From: Sporosarcina luteola
GTDB lineage: Bacteria > Bacillota > Bacilli > Bacillales_A > Planococcaceae
Assembly (NCBI RefSeq): GCF_007991495.1
Contig: NZ_BJYL01000012.1
Coordinates: 37,870-101,869 of the forward strand
Reading direction: 5' to 3'
Length of the DNA stretch: 64,000 nucleotides
Every line of letters starts with the position of its first letter. The first letter of the stretch is position 1. Positions 1 through 8,456 of this stretch are shown in pieces. The notes under the pieces are model-generated. The model was not told the DNA's origin. It searched no databases and worked only from the letters and a program-made list of their open reading frames with translations. Made by a program: the position numbers and the translations under genes.

Positions 1-1
1 G

Positions 2-829
2 TTTGCGGTTGTTGGTTATGAATTTGGTTATAACTTGGAAAAAGATCAGTCTCTTTCAATTTGGGAAGCCCAATATGGCGACTTTGCAAATATGGCCCAA
101 GTGATGTTTGACCAATTCATTTCTTCAAGCCACTCCAAATGGGGTCAGCAATCCGGTATGGTGATTCTGTTGCCACATGCATATGAAGGTCAAGGACCGG
201 AGCACTCCAGTGCACGACTTGAAAGATACTTGCAATTATGTGCTGAAAATAACTGGACGGTTGCCAACATTTCAAGCGCAGCAAACTATTTCCACGTCTT
301 GCGCAGACAGGCAATGATGCTTGGCACTGAAGTTGAACGTCCGTTAGTCATCGTCTCACCTAAATCCCTACTGCGCCACCCGCTTGTCGGTGCGGATGTA
401 AGCGATCTGTCAGAAGGTCACTTCGAAACAGTTCTCGAACAGCCGGGTACAGGGCAGGAGCCTGGAAAAGTGAAGAAAATTCTATTTGCCAGCGGTAAAA
501 TGGCAATCGACCTTGCTGAAAAGGTAAAAGACGGAGAAGGATTCGAACACTTGCATATCGTTCGTGTGGAACAGCTTTACCCGTTCCCATCAGAAAAAAT
601 TGCTGAAATCACTGCTCGTTTCCCGAAAGCGAAAGAACTTGTTTGGGTTCAAGAAGAACCGAAAAACATGGGTTCATGGTCATTCGCATATCCATACTTG
701 CAAGAAATCGCAGACGGAAAAACGATTTCCTATGCCGGACGCATCCATCGCGCAAGCCCATCCGAAGGCAGCGGCGAAGCACATAAGTCCGAACAACTCC
801 GCATTATCGAAGAAGCTTTGAAGAAGTAA
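2..829 (+). CDS. odhA: 2-oxoglutarate dehydrogenase E1 component, C-terminal part (5' truncated by window)
   Basis: This is the C-terminal 275 residues of the thiamine-diphosphate E1 subunit of the 2-oxoglutarate dehydrogenase complex, which decarboxylates 2-oxoglutarate in the TCA cycle and passes the succinyl group to the E2 lipoyl arm. The frame is open from base 2, so the true start lies outside the window. Recognisable family blocks are [53 protein letters not shown] and [12 protein letters not shown], all typical of SucA/OdhA. The E2 gene odhB follows in the same direction about 255 bp downstream, with a non-coding repeat between them. Both are probably one transcription unit, because no terminator is visible after this gene. 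Confidence 0.97.
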   Translation, partial: FAVVGYEFGYNLEKDQSLSIWEAQYGDFANMAQVMFDQFISSSHSKWGQQSGMVILLPHAYEGQGPEHSSARLERYLQLCAENNWTVANISSAANYFHVLRRQAMMLGTEVERPLVIVSPKSLLRHPLVGADVSDLSEGHFETVLEQPGTGQEPGKVKKILFASGKMAIDLAEKVKDGEGFEHLHIVRVEQLYPFPSEKIAEITARFPKAKELVWVQEEPKNMGSWSFAYPYLQEIADGKTISYAGRIHRASPSEGSGEAHKSEQLRIIEEALKK

Positions 830-889
830 TAATATATTTAATGTTATGCTGAAAGAAATGTTGATTTATTCATGGTTATTTCCGTTGCT

Positions 890-1019
890 TGTAGTGGAAG
901 GCGGCGACTCCTGGGGGAATAGCGGGACAGGTGAGACCCCGCAACGAAGCGAAGCGAAGTGAGGAGGCTCACCGCCGCGCCCGCCCCCCGGAAAGCGTCC
1001 GCCTGGAACGGAAAGCAAC
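890..1019. repeat. Family A intergenic repeat, copy 1 (between odhA and odhB)
   Basis: A G+C-rich block of about 130 bp lies between two co-directional operon genes. It shares long stretches with 8324-8452: GGAAGGCGGCGACTCC near the start, GACCCCGCAACGAAGCGAAG in the middle, and GCGTCCGCCTGGA near the end. The centre holds short GCGAA units and complementary G/C-rich arms, so the RNA could fold strongly. Similar blocks are common between genes in Bacillales. The long open frame running upstream of odhB through this block is not considered coding. Confidence 0.85.
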
Positions 1020-1084
1020 AGTTCATGCTTATATTGATAATTGTTACATGCCGTTGTGACGGTAGAATAGAGGAGGAATTTATT

Positions 1085-2320
1085 GTGGCAGAGATCAGAG
1101 TACCAGAACTTGCAGAATCGATTACAGAAGGAACAATCGCAAAATGGTTGAAACAACCAGGTGAAAGTGTAGACAAAGGAGAATTCATCGTTGAACTGGA
1201 AACAGACAAAGTCAACGTTGAAGTTATTTCTGAAGAAGCTGGAGTTATCCAGGAACTACTTGCTGCCGAAGGCGATACAGTCGAAGTCGGCCAAGTCATC
1301 GCAGTAGTCGGCGAAGGATCTGGAGCACCAGCTGCTCAACCAGCGGCGCCTGCCCCTAAAGCAGAGGAAGCGCCTGCTGCAGCACCTGCACCACAACAAT
1401 CAGCGGCTGCAGAAACAACTGAACAAACTTCATCTGATCGCACAATCGCTAGCCCGGCGGCTAGAAAACTAGCTCGCGAAAAAGGCATCGATCTTGCTGC
1501 TGTTTCACCAGTCGATCCAATGGGCCGCGTTCGTGCACAAGACGTTTCTGCACATGGCACTGCTCCTAAAGCACCCGTTGCAGCACCACCAGCTGCAAAA
1601 TCTGCTGCACCTGTAGAAGATGGACGTGAAACACGCGAGAAAATGACGCGCCGCCGTCAAACGATCGCCAAACGTCTTTTAGAAGTAAGACAATCTACAG
1701 CAATGCTTACAACTTTCAATGAAATCGACATGACTGCAGTAATGGAACTTCGTAAACGCAAAAAAGACGAATTCTATGATAAAAACGATGTTCGTCTTGG
1801 TTTCATGTCATTCTTCACAAAAGCAGTCGTTGCTGCACTTAAAAAATATCCATACGTCAACTCGGAAATCGATGGCGACGAAATCATCTTGAAGCATTAC
1901 TATGACGTCGGTATTGCAGTATCTACTGAAGGTGGCCTTGTCGTTCCAATCGTGCGTGACGCAGATCGCAAGAACTTTGCGGAAATCGAAGCTAACATTG
2001 GTGAACTTGCTGGAAAAGCAAGAGATAACAAATTGACGATTGGCGATATGGCAGGCGGTTCATTCACAATTACCAACGGTGGCGTATTTGGATCATTATT
2101 ATCAACACCAATCTTAAACGGTACTCAAGTTGGTATTCTTGGAATGCACACAATTCAAAAACGCCCGATTGCTGTTGGCAACGAAGTAGAAATCCGTCCG
2201 ATGATGTATATCGCATTATCATATGACCACCGTGTCATCGATGGAAAAGATTCAGTCGGCTTCTTGAAAATGGTCAAAGAATTGATCGAAAACCCTGAAG
2301 ACCTACTTTTAGGTTCTTGA
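1085..2320 (+). CDS. odhB: Dihydrolipoyl succinyltransferase, E2 of 2-oxoglutarate dehydrogenase
   Basis: This is the E2 core of the 2-oxoglutarate dehydrogenase complex (411 aa); it transfers the succinyl group from lipoamide to CoA. Domains in order are: a lipoyl domain (about 1-77) with the lipoylated lysine in ETDKVNVEV (K42), an Ala/Pro/Glu-rich linker, a peripheral subunit-binding domain (about 121-155, [15 protein letters not shown]), a second linker, and the C-terminal acyltransferase domain with the active-site SYDHRVIDG motif. The GTG start at 1085 follows an AGAGGAGG ribosome-binding site; the longer open frame starts inside the upstream repeat and would add residues before the conserved lipoyl start. 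A clear terminator follows. Confidence 0.97.
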   Translation: MAEIRVPELAESITEGTIAKWLKQPGESVDKGEFIVELETDKVNVEVISEEAGVIQELLAAEGDTVEVGQVIAVVGEGSGAPAAQPAAPAPKAEEAPAAAPAPQQSAAAETTEQTSSDRTIASPAARKLAREKGIDLAAVSPVDPMGRVRAQDVSAHGTAPKAPVAAPPAAKSAAPVEDGRETREKMTRRRQTIAKRLLEVRQSTAMLTTFNEIDMTAVMELRKRKKDEFYDKNDVRLGFMSFFTKAVVAALKKYPYVNSEIDGDEIILKHYYDVGIAVSTEGGLVVPIVRDADRKNFAEIEANIGELAGKARDNKLTIGDMAGGSFTITNGGVFGSLLSTPILNGTQVGILGMHTIQKRPIAVGNEVEIRPMMYIALSYDHRVIDGKDSVGFLKMVKELIENPEDLLLGS

Positions 2321-2339
2321 TTCGATAATTACAAACAAC

Positions 2340-2364
2340 GGCCCGAAATCTTCGGGCCTTTTTT
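2340..2364 (+). terminator. Rho-independent terminator of odhAB
   Basis: The inverted repeat GGCCCGAA / TTCGGGCC is followed directly by a run of six T, 20 bp after the odhB stop codon. Confidence 0.93.
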
Positions 2365-2393
2365 CAAATTAATGCAATTGGAAGGTGAGCGCT

Positions 2394-2591
2394 ATGTCAT
2401 TTATGAATTGGACGACCGCTCCGACACTACGAAAAGTCGTATGTACACATGCAAATGCGGAAAAGTATGTAGTGACGGACGTATTGACGCCTGGCAAAGA
2501 GTATGACGTTAAGAATGAGACAGACGAATTCATTTTCATCGTAGATAATACTGGCAAAGTCGGCGGCTATTATAAAACGTATTTCGAATGA
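2394..2591 (+). CDS. Small conserved Bacillales protein, DUF6501-like
   Basis: A 65-residue protein that looks like the short DUF6501 family of Bacillales (B. subtilis YfjT type). The family has no known biochemical role. The recognisable part is the C-terminal half, ending in YDVKNETDEFIFIVDNTGKV and a GGYYKTYF tail. No signal peptide or membrane segment is seen, so it is probably cytoplasmic. The ATG at 2394 has AAGGTGAG at good spacing; a GTG three codons upstream would overlap that site. It lies between the odhB terminator and yojN. The family call is from memory of its pattern. Confidence 0.75.
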   Translation: MSFMNWTTAPTLRKVVCTHANAEKYVVTDVLTPGKEYDVKNETDEFIFIVDNTGKVGGYYKTYFE

Positions 2592-2649
2592 TCATTCGCC
2601 CGATGCCGATAATAGGCAATCGGGCATTTTTAATTAGGAGGTAAAAAAA

Positions 2650-3513
2650 ATGAACACGCTCATTCCTGAGGAAAGAAAGCAAAGGCATGCCAGGACATAC
2701 AATACACATGAACAATCATTGATTCAAGAAGGCGGGTATATTTCACCTATCCCGGATCTATGGGAAGACATTTTAATCGGTGTTGTTTTAAAGAAGCCTG
2801 TCTTGTTAAAAGGCCCATCCGGATCAGGTAAGACAAAGCTTGCGCAAAGCATCTCTCAATTTTTCAATCAGCCCATGCATAGCGTGAACTGTTCAGTTGA
2901 CCTCGACGCGGAGTCGTTATTAGGATTTAAAACGATCATTACAAAAGAAGGACAAACAGTTATAGAATTTGTCGAGGGACCTGTCGTTCAAGCGATGAAA
3001 GAGGGACATATCCTCTATATAGATGAAATTAATATGGCAAAGCCCGAAACGTTGCCAATCCTACATAGCGTGCTGGATCATAGACGTATGTTAACAAACC
3101 CATTTACGGGGGAAGTTATACAAGCGCATGCCGATTTTGCCGTCATTGCAGCGATTAATGAAGGATATGTCGGGACATCGCCAATGAATGAAGCATTAAA
3201 AAATCGGTTCATTTCCTTTTCGATTCCTTATCTTGCGGGAGATCAACTCCGGGAAATCATTCAAGCACAGTTTCCATCTGCGGATGAAGCATTGGTCAAT
3301 TTAATGATGAACATTAATGAGGATTTGAAGAAACAAGTGATGAACGGCTTATTGGCTGAAGAGGCAGCATCGGTAAGGAGTCTACTGGATGCCATGGCGC
3401 TCGCGGAACATATTCCGGTAAGGCGTGCAGTCCAGTACGCGATTGCCGAAAAACTGGATGATAAAATGGAACAGAAACTCATCATGGAGTTAGTAGATAC
3501 GTGGGTGAAATGA
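2650..3513 (+). CDS. yojN: MoxR/NorQ-type AAA+ ATPase (YojN-like)
   Basis: A 287-residue AAA+ ATPase of the MoxR/NorQ/CbbQ group. Such ATPases work with a VWA-domain partner to remodel or insert cofactors into target enzymes. Visible motifs are Walker A GPSGSGKT (55-62), Walker B ILYIDEIN (D125, E126), and the sensor/arginine-finger region ALKNRF (N185, R186). The start has AGGAGG eight bases upstream. The VWA partner starts 10 bp after the stop. The pair is encoded next to odhAB in B. subtilis too (yojN, yojO), which supports the identity. The physiological target of this pair is not known. Confidence 0.9.
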   Translation: MNTLIPEERKQRHARTYNTHEQSLIQEGGYISPIPDLWEDILIGVVLKKPVLLKGPSGSGKTKLAQSISQFFNQPMHSVNCSVDLDAESLLGFKTIITKEGQTVIEFVEGPVVQAMKEGHILYIDEINMAKPETLPILHSVLDHRRMLTNPFTGEVIQAHADFAVIAAINEGYVGTSPMNEALKNRFISFSIPYLAGDQLREIIQAQFPSADEALVNLMMNINEDLKKQVMNGLLAEEAASVRSLLDAMALAEHIPVRRAVQYAIAEKLDDKMEQKLIMELVDTWVK

Positions 3514-3523
3514 GGCGAAACAA

Positions 3524-5416
3524 ATGGTGAAGTTAAATCGGTTCATTCAATTTAATGATGAAACAATCGATGCCAATCTGTTATTGCTTTATGAACGAGT
3601 GGGTAGAGCGCTTGCGGATGCACCATATCTGAAACTAACCGAACGAAAACTTTTTGAATTACAACCGACGGAGGGTGTTATTTCATTAAGTGTGTTTTGG
3701 CGCCATCGTCCGGATGATATTACCCATGCGGGAAGACTTTCGGATGTGTATTTAATGACAGCGGGTTTTTGGAAGCATTTTTCAGTTCTAGATTGGGTTA
3801 ATTTCAGAGCTATGTATAAGAATCATCCTTTGCGGAAATTTACGGAAGAAATGCTGTTGATGTTTGAAGAGTTCAGATTGATGGATTTTGTCGAGAAGGA
3901 ACGGCCTGGCACGGGGCGAGCTTTTTCTGTAAGGCGTCAGCTGATGCTTCAATTTCATCGTGACCGGCTATTTTCCAATTTCAAAAAAGGGTTTTATACA
4001 GATGCTTTGATGAATCAGCTCTTTATCACTCTCCATGAAGGGATGTACAGAGATACACAAGTGGAGTGGGAGTTGCCGATTGAACATATCCAATTGATTG
4101 CTTCTTATGCAACTGATGCGAGATCTACGTCTGACATGGCTGGTTTGGTGGAAAGAGTTGTTTTTATGATTGAGGAGATCATCAAAGATGATCTTATCCA
4201 CCAGTATTATGCGATCGGTGATTCGATTTCAGAGAAGACCGCCGTTTTTCATTATCATGAAGGAATGGCAGATGCGGAAAAAGGTGAAACGGAAGTAAAG
4301 GAAACGATTGAAGAAATTTTCCGTACGTGGCATCGTGAAAATGAAAGTGAGGCCGGTGTACATCTGGAGTACGAACTTGAGCATGGCCGGGCGGGCCGAG
4401 GTGATGGCAGCAATGCAACAGAGGGCAATGAAGATGCCGAAATTCAAGAAACCGGCAGTGGACATTCAGAAGGAAATGAAAGTGAACGGTGGTCTGACGA
4501 AGAACGGGAGCAAACCAATAAGAAATCCGAACAGAAAAAGGCTGGGCGGGAGTTCGGGAAAGAGCATGTTCATGTTGTCTACGAAGAAAAGGAAGTTGAA
4601 GTGGTTCGTAATGATGATAATAAAGCGAAGCTCGTACGTTGGCGTGAAGAACAAAAGCCCTATATACGTTCTTTCGTCGACGAAATGAGGAAAAGGATAG
4701 AGTTAAAAGAAGACGCAAGAAGAAACCGGTTAGTGAAGGGGAGATTATCGACAAAACTCACTACTTTACTAGTCGATGAACGACCTCGACCATTTTATCG
4801 TAAAAATATCCCGTCAGACCGATTAGATGCAGTGTTTGGATTGCTTGTTGACGGATCAGCTTCCATGATGGATAAATTGGATGAAACGAAGAAAGCGGTC
4901 CTTCTATTCCATGATGTGCTAAGGCAGCTTTCCGTTCAACATGAGATTTCATCCTATTATGAAGACGCCAACCATGCGACAAAGGAACTTCAACCGAATG
5001 TGTTTGAACTTATGCATACGTTTGGAGATCAGCGGAAAGATGATGGTTTAGGCATACTTTCATTTGAAACGAATGAGGATAACCGGGATGGGTTTGCCAT
5101 TCGCTGGATGACGCAAAGACTTTTAGCAAGATCAGAAAAACATAGGTTCTTGCTTGTTTTTTCCGACGGGGAACCTTCCGCGTTCGGGTATGACCGAAAC
5201 GGGATTCTGGATACGCGGGAATCTGTCATGGAGGCTGAAAAGAGAGGGGTCTCCGTCATCCACCTATTTTTAGCTTCTGAAGAGCCAACCGACGACCAGC
5301 GTGCGTTATTTTCGATGATGTTTGGAAACAAATCCGCAGCATCCGACTCTGTTGAAAATTTTACGGATCAAACAGTAAGGATCCTTCGGAAGTTGCTGGG
5401 GATTGCAATCGGGTGA
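3524..5416 (+). CDS. yojO: VWA-domain partner of MoxR-type ATPase (YojO-like)
   Basis: A 630-residue cytosolic protein with a C-terminal von Willebrand factor A domain. The metal-ion-dependent adhesion site reads DGSAS (D443, S445, S447), and a later LVFSDGEPSA supplies further MIDAS-type residues. The middle part (about 255-370) is very acidic and polar (many E, D, G, S, N), probably a flexible linker. The N-terminal 250 residues are helical and match the NorD/CbbO/YojO arrangement. It follows yojN by 10 bp, so the two are almost certainly co-transcribed and act as a chaperone pair. Long antisense frames inside this gene are shadows of its biased composition. Confidence 0.9.
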   Translation: MVKLNRFIQFNDETIDANLLLLYERVGRALADAPYLKLTERKLFELQPTEGVISLSVFWRHRPDDITHAGRLSDVYLMTAGFWKHFSVLDWVNFRAMYKNHPLRKFTEEMLLMFEEFRLMDFVEKERPGTGRAFSVRRQLMLQFHRDRLFSNFKKGFYTDALMNQLFITLHEGMYRDTQVEWELPIEHIQLIASYATDARSTSDMAGLVERVVFMIEEIIKDDLIHQYYAIGDSISEKTAVFHYHEGMADAEKGETEVKETIEEIFRTWHRENESEAGVHLEYELEHGRAGRGDGSNATEGNEDAEIQETGSGHSEGNESERWSDEEREQTNKKSEQKKAGREFGKEHVHVVYEEKEVEVVRNDDNKAKLVRWREEQKPYIRSFVDEMRKRIELKEDARRNRLVKGRLSTKLTTLLVDERPRPFYRKNIPSDRLDAVFGLLVDGSASMMDKLDETKKAVLLFHDVLRQLSVQHEISSYYEDANHATKELQPNVFELMHTFGDQRKDDGLGILSFETNEDNRDGFAIRWMTQRLLARSEKHRFLLVFSDGEPSAFGYDRNGILDTRESVMEAEKRGVSVIHLFLASEEPTDDQRALFSMMFGNKSAASDSVENFTDQTVRILRKLLGIAIG

Positions 5417-5453
5417 CAGGTACCCAATCAATTCATGCAATTCTTTCGATGAG

Positions 5454-5479
5454 AAAAACCGCCTCTACAGGCGGTTTTT
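5454..5479. terminator. Bidirectional terminator between yojO and yaaN
   Basis: AAAAACCGCCT / AGGCGGTTTTT is a symmetric hairpin with A-rich and T-rich flanks, placed between two convergent genes, so it can work in both directions. Confidence 0.88.
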
Positions 5480-5483
5480 GTCG

Positions 5484-6689
5484 TTAGTATGGACGGTCAG
5501 GGGTTTGTGTTTTTTCGTGAACGGCGAGAAGGCGTTGTTTTAGCTCTTCTTCCATACGGGCGATTTCCACTTCAGCAGCTTTTCGTTTAACGCGTCCATC
5601 TGCTTGGATGACGAGCGTTTCCTCGATTGTTTGAATTAAGTTCTCTTGTGTCTTTTTCAATGTATCGATTTCAATGATGCCGCGTTCATTTTCTTTTGCA
5701 GTTTCAATCGAGTTGACTTTAAGCATCTCTGAGTTTTTCAATAGTAGATCGTTTGTTGTCTTTGTTACTAACCGTTGCGACTCGACAGCTTTACGTTGTC
5801 TATTGAGCGTAAGTGCAATCGCGATTTGGTTCTTCCATAATGGAATGGATGTCATGATGGAAGACTGTATTTTTTCCGCGAGTGTTTGGTTCGTCTGTTG
5901 GATCATCCGTATTTGTGGAGCACTTTGGATTGTGATTTGTCTTGAAAGTTGAAGGTCGTATAACCTTTTTTCCAAACGATCCAAGAACTGCCCCATATCG
6001 TTTACTTCTTGGAAAGCCATTTGGTCATTTGATAATTCCGCTTTTCTTTGCATTTCGGGAATGATGACAGTGGCGATTTCATCGCGTTTGATTTCTGCTG
6101 CAGCGATATACACATTCAATGCTTGGAAATACGTTTTATTTTGTTCGTATAGGTTATCGAGCATTTGGACATCCTCGAGCAAACCTCGCTTGGAATGTTC
6201 CAATTGAACACCGATGCGATCGATTTGTGTGCTCAGCTTTTGATATTTTGTCATCATTTCTTGAATGGAGCGGGTAGCTTTACTGAAAAGGCGACTAAGT
6301 CCGGACTTTTTCTTTTCGGATAAATCTTCCGGGTCGATTTCGGAAAGCTTGCTCATTAAATCGCTAAGTACATCGCCAACCGGACCGATATCCTTACTTT
6401 GCACATGGTCCAGCATTTTATGGGAGAATCTTGATAATTCGTTTTGCGCATTTGCACCATACGTAATGATCGCTTCATAGTTTCCGACAGGGATCTGCTC
6501 GGCTAATTGCTTTGCTTTTATCTGCTCTTCCGGGGTCAAACGATCCATTAATTTAACAGCGACCTGGCCATTATTTTGTTGTTCCGTTTGCATCTCTTTC
6601 GGCAATAACGGTTCATTCATATTAAACGGATTGTCCAATAGGTCATCCATCGTTTTCACTTCATCATTTTGTAAATTATTTTCTGTCAT
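5484..6689 (-). CDS. yaaN: TelA/YaaN family protein (toxic-anion-resistance family)
   Basis: A 401-residue mainly helical, cytoplasmic protein of the TelA family (Pfam toxic anion resistance; B. subtilis YaaN and YceH). The family is linked to tellurite or cell-envelope stress resistance but its activity is unresolved. Visible: an acidic N-terminus with MDDLLDNPFN, long heptad-like helices throughout, and the family-like block AQNELSRFSHKMLDHVQ. The start ATG at 6689 has AAAGGAG upstream, and its first codons overlap the last 14 bases of xpaC, which indicates translational coupling. A bidirectional terminator follows. Confidence 0.9.
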   Translation of the reverse strand: MTENNLQNDEVKTMDDLLDNPFNMNEPLLPKEMQTEQQNNGQVAVKLMDRLTPEEQIKAKQLAEQIPVGNYEAIITYGANAQNELSRFSHKMLDHVQSKDIGPVGDVLSDLMSKLSEIDPEDLSEKKKSGLSRLFSKATRSIQEMMTKYQKLSTQIDRIGVQLEHSKRGLLEDVQMLDNLYEQNKTYFQALNVYIAAAEIKRDEIATVIIPEMQRKAELSNDQMAFQEVNDMGQFLDRLEKRLYDLQLSRQITIQSAPQIRMIQQTNQTLAEKIQSSIMTSIPLWKNQIAIALTLNRQRKAVESQRLVTKTTNDLLLKNSEMLKVNSIETAKENERGIIEIDTLKKTQENLIQTIEETLVIQADGRVKRKAAEVEIARMEEELKQRLLAVHEKTQTPDRPY

Positions 6690-7338
6690 CGTGCATTTCT
6701 CCTTTCATCTCAAGCAACGGTTTATTCTTTTTCATTGTAACATCTACATAATCCAATTCTAGTTGGAGCTGTTCAATATCGGTAGCTAAAGCCCCTCTTA
6801 GATCTTGTTCCAATTGTTTATTTACATCCCCCAACGTTTCTCTTGTATGTTGAAGGGCTACCCTGATTTCTTGGTCTTTCAACGGTTGATTTACTAACAT
6901 TGCATATTTGGAAGTCAATTCGACGGCTGAATCAAGATGTGAGTAGAAAAACTTTTCGACATGGTAAAATTTCTTAGGATTTTTGCGTACTATGGTAAGA
7001 ATCCTTTTTGACATATTATTCATCTCATATACTTGCTTGAATGCTTGGACGGAACGAACTTGACCGTACAGCCCGTTTAATTGTTTTATTTTTGATTTAG
7101 CTTCGGAAATTTGGGTTTTGATATGCTTATATTCGGATCTTGACATACCTAATTCTTTCACATTGGATGATAATTGTATTTGTTTGATCGTGAAATTGCC
7201 ACCCAGGTATAATGCAATCATCAGGCCCGTTGCTGCAAAAACATTCATGCCCCCAGCCATAATCATCGTCAACCAAGAGCCGAAACTGATAGGTGCTGTT
7301 ATTAAATGCCTTTGGAAAAACTGTTTGACTTCTTTCAT
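6676..7338 (-). CDS. xpaC: XpaC family membrane protein (partner of TelA/YaaN)
   Basis: A 220-residue protein of the XpaC family, originally named for 5-bromo-4-chloro-indolyl phosphate hydrolysis in B. subtilis, although an enzymatic role has not been established. The N-terminal region holds a hydrophobic hairpin (about 14-50, with FGSWLTMIMAGGMNVFAATG), followed by a long coiled-coil-like helical domain. Start ATG has AAGGAGG upstream. It is the first gene of the xpaC-yaaN pair, the same order as in B. subtilis. The pair probably forms a membrane-anchored complex, which is inference. Confidence 0.88.
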   Translation of the reverse strand: MKEVKQFFQRHLITAPISFGSWLTMIMAGGMNVFAATGLMIALYLGGNFTIKQIQLSSNVKELGMSRSEYKHIKTQISEAKSKIKQLNGLYGQVRSVQAFKQVYEMNNMSKRILTIVRKNPKKFYHVEKFFYSHLDSAVELTSKYAMLVNQPLKDQEIRVALQHTRETLGDVNKQLEQDLRGALATDIEQLQLELDYVDVTMKKNKPLLEMKGEMHDDRK

Positions 7339-7467
7339 CGTCTCTAGGCCTCCTTGCGTTCTCTATACTTTACTACGTTTTAGATGGTCAAAAGTTTCAA
7401 GTCGTTAGTGCAATTATACCTGATTTATGATTGAAATACATTGTTATGAGTACATGAATCCATTTAC

Positions 7468-7496
7468 TTGGATACATTCACGAGATTTGTTAAAAT
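7468..7496 (+). promoter_or_regulatory. Sigma-A-type promoter for the DUF1033 gene
   Basis: TTGGAT, 17 bp, TAAAAT. The -10 lies about 40 bp before the start codon of the following gene. Confidence 0.6.
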
Positions 7497-7534
7497 GAAT
7501 GCACTCACGGCACTCATAGATAGGGGGAAGCGAT

Positions 7535-7855
7535 ATGGAATACGAAGTCGTCTATATGAAAGCGGATTACGAGCCGTGGTGGATGTTTGAAGACTGGGAA
7601 AAGATGGTCCAGGTAAGAAAGCATTTCGAGACAGCAGAGGAAGCGAAGGGGTACCTTGGCGAATTAAAAAATGAATTTAGCGCAAAATATAATTATGCAG
7701 AGGAACGCAATGACTGCTTTTTTGCATATTGGTCTGATTGCGAGCGGATGTTCTGTGAAGGTTGCGATGAAGATCTTCAAATTTTTCATGGCATCATTTC
7801 ACTTGTAAATGGCAAGCCGGCTTCGATAACATTGATAAATAATTCGAATATTTGA
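7535..7855 (+). CDS. DUF1033 family protein
   Basis: A 106-residue cytosolic protein. The N-terminal VVYMKADYEPWWMFEDWE is the hallmark of the DUF1033 family of Bacilli, whose function is unknown. It is rich in aromatic and acidic residues and has three cysteines in a row of short spacing (C..C..C in the segment ERMFCEGCDED). Start ATG follows an AGGGGGAAG site. It has its own promoter-like sequence and the cold-shock gene promoter follows directly, so it is probably monocistronic. Confidence 0.85.
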   Translation: MEYEVVYMKADYEPWWMFEDWEKMVQVRKHFETAEEAKGYLGELKNEFSAKYNYAEERNDCFFAYWSDCERMFCEGCDEDLQIFHGIISLVNGKPASITLINNSNI

Positions 7856-7865
7856 TATTGTTATA

Positions 7866-7893
7866 TTGACAAATATATAGGGTATGGTATAGT
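7866..7893 (+). promoter_or_regulatory. Sigma-A-type promoter of the cold-shock gene
   Basis: TTGACA, 16 bp, TATAGT. It leaves a 5' leader of about 135 nt before the csp start codon, a length typical of cold-inducible csp genes. Confidence 0.78.
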
Positions 7894-7932
7894 ATCAGTA
7901 ACTATAAAGGGATTTACCGAATCAAACGTATT

Positions 7933-7991
7933 CACGTATTACAAAAGGTGATCGGCGTTGTCGGTGCTTTTTGTAATATGTGAATTTTTTT
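7933..7991 (+). promoter_or_regulatory. Structured csp leader with terminator-like hairpin
   Basis: A 14-bp stem (CACGTATTACAAAA pairing with TTTTGTAATATGTG, one G-U pair) encloses about 22 nt and is followed by AATTTTTTTT. It lies in the 5' leader, not after the gene. It could be a transcription attenuator, a thermo-responsive element, or a structure that competes with ribosome binding. The hairpin and T-run are read directly; the regulatory role is inferred. Confidence 0.6.
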
Positions 7992-8035
7992 CTGTTCATG
8001 TATTAGCAAGTACAATTATTTGGAGGTAGTCACAC

Positions 8036-8236
8036 ATGAAACAAGGTACTGTAAAATGGTTCAACGCTGAAAAAGGCTTCGGTTTTATCGAAGTTGAAGG
8101 GGAAGACGATGTATTCGTACACTTCTCTGCAATTCAGGGAGACGGATTTAAATCTTTGGACGAAGGACAACAAGTCGAGTTCGAAGTTGTAGAAGGCAAT
8201 CGTGGTCTTCAAGCTGCTAACGTAGTTAAACTATAA
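8036..8236 (+). CDS. csp: Cold shock protein (single-stranded nucleic-acid-binding CSD)
   Basis: A 66-residue single-domain cold shock protein. It binds single-stranded RNA/DNA and acts as an RNA chaperone. RNP1 (KGFGFIEV) and RNP2 (VFVHFSAI) are both intact, and the length is exactly that of CspB/C/D. The start has TGGAGG seven bases upstream. It is monocistronic, with its own promoter, long structured leader and strong terminator. Which csp paralogue it corresponds to cannot be told from one window. Confidence 0.97.
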   Translation: MKQGTVKWFNAEKGFGFIEVEGEDDVFVHFSAIQGDGFKSLDEGQQVEFEVVEGNRGLQAANVVKL

Positions 8237-8249
8237 TTCGTCAGGTAAA

Positions 8250-8279
8250 AGAGGCGCCATTATCGGTGCCTCTTTTTTT
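8250..8279 (+). terminator. Terminator of csp
   Basis: AGAGGCGCC / GGTGCCTCT stem followed by seven T, shortly after the csp stop codon. Confidence 0.92.
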
Positions 8280-8323
8280 CGTCAGTTACAGGATGAATTT
8301 GAATGTATCAGGCTTCTTCAGGA

Positions 8324-8452
8324 TTGGAACGGAAGGCGGCGACTCCAGCGGGAACAGCGCGAGCTGAAGACCCCGCAACGAAGCGAAGCGTAGTGAGGAG
8401 GCTGAAGCCGTGCCCGCGGAACGCGTCCGCCTGGAGTGGAAATCCGTGTTCC
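8324..8452. repeat. Family A intergenic repeat, copy 2
   Basis: The second full copy of the family seen at 890-1019, in the same orientation. Shared blocks are GGAAGGCGGCGACTCC, CCCCGCAACGAAGCGAAGCG, GAGGAGGCT and GCGTCCGCCTGGA. It lies between the csp terminator and the 3' end of the convergent lipoprotein gene, ending a few bases before that gene's stop codon. Confidence 0.85.
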
Positions 8453-8456
8453 ATTC

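Noticed and set aside
959..1084. N-terminal extension of odhB
   Set aside because: It runs through the family A repeat and would precede the conserved lipoyl-domain start; the GTG at 1085 has a strong ribosome-binding site.
844..1299. Antisense frame over the odhA/odhB repeat
   Set aside because: Composition reflects the repeat and the biased linker of odhB; no ribosome-binding site or family resemblance.
4194..4754. 186-codon antisense frame inside yojO
   Set aside because: Shadow of the acidic, biased region of yojO; the translated product is His/Phe/Leu-rich nonsense without motifs.
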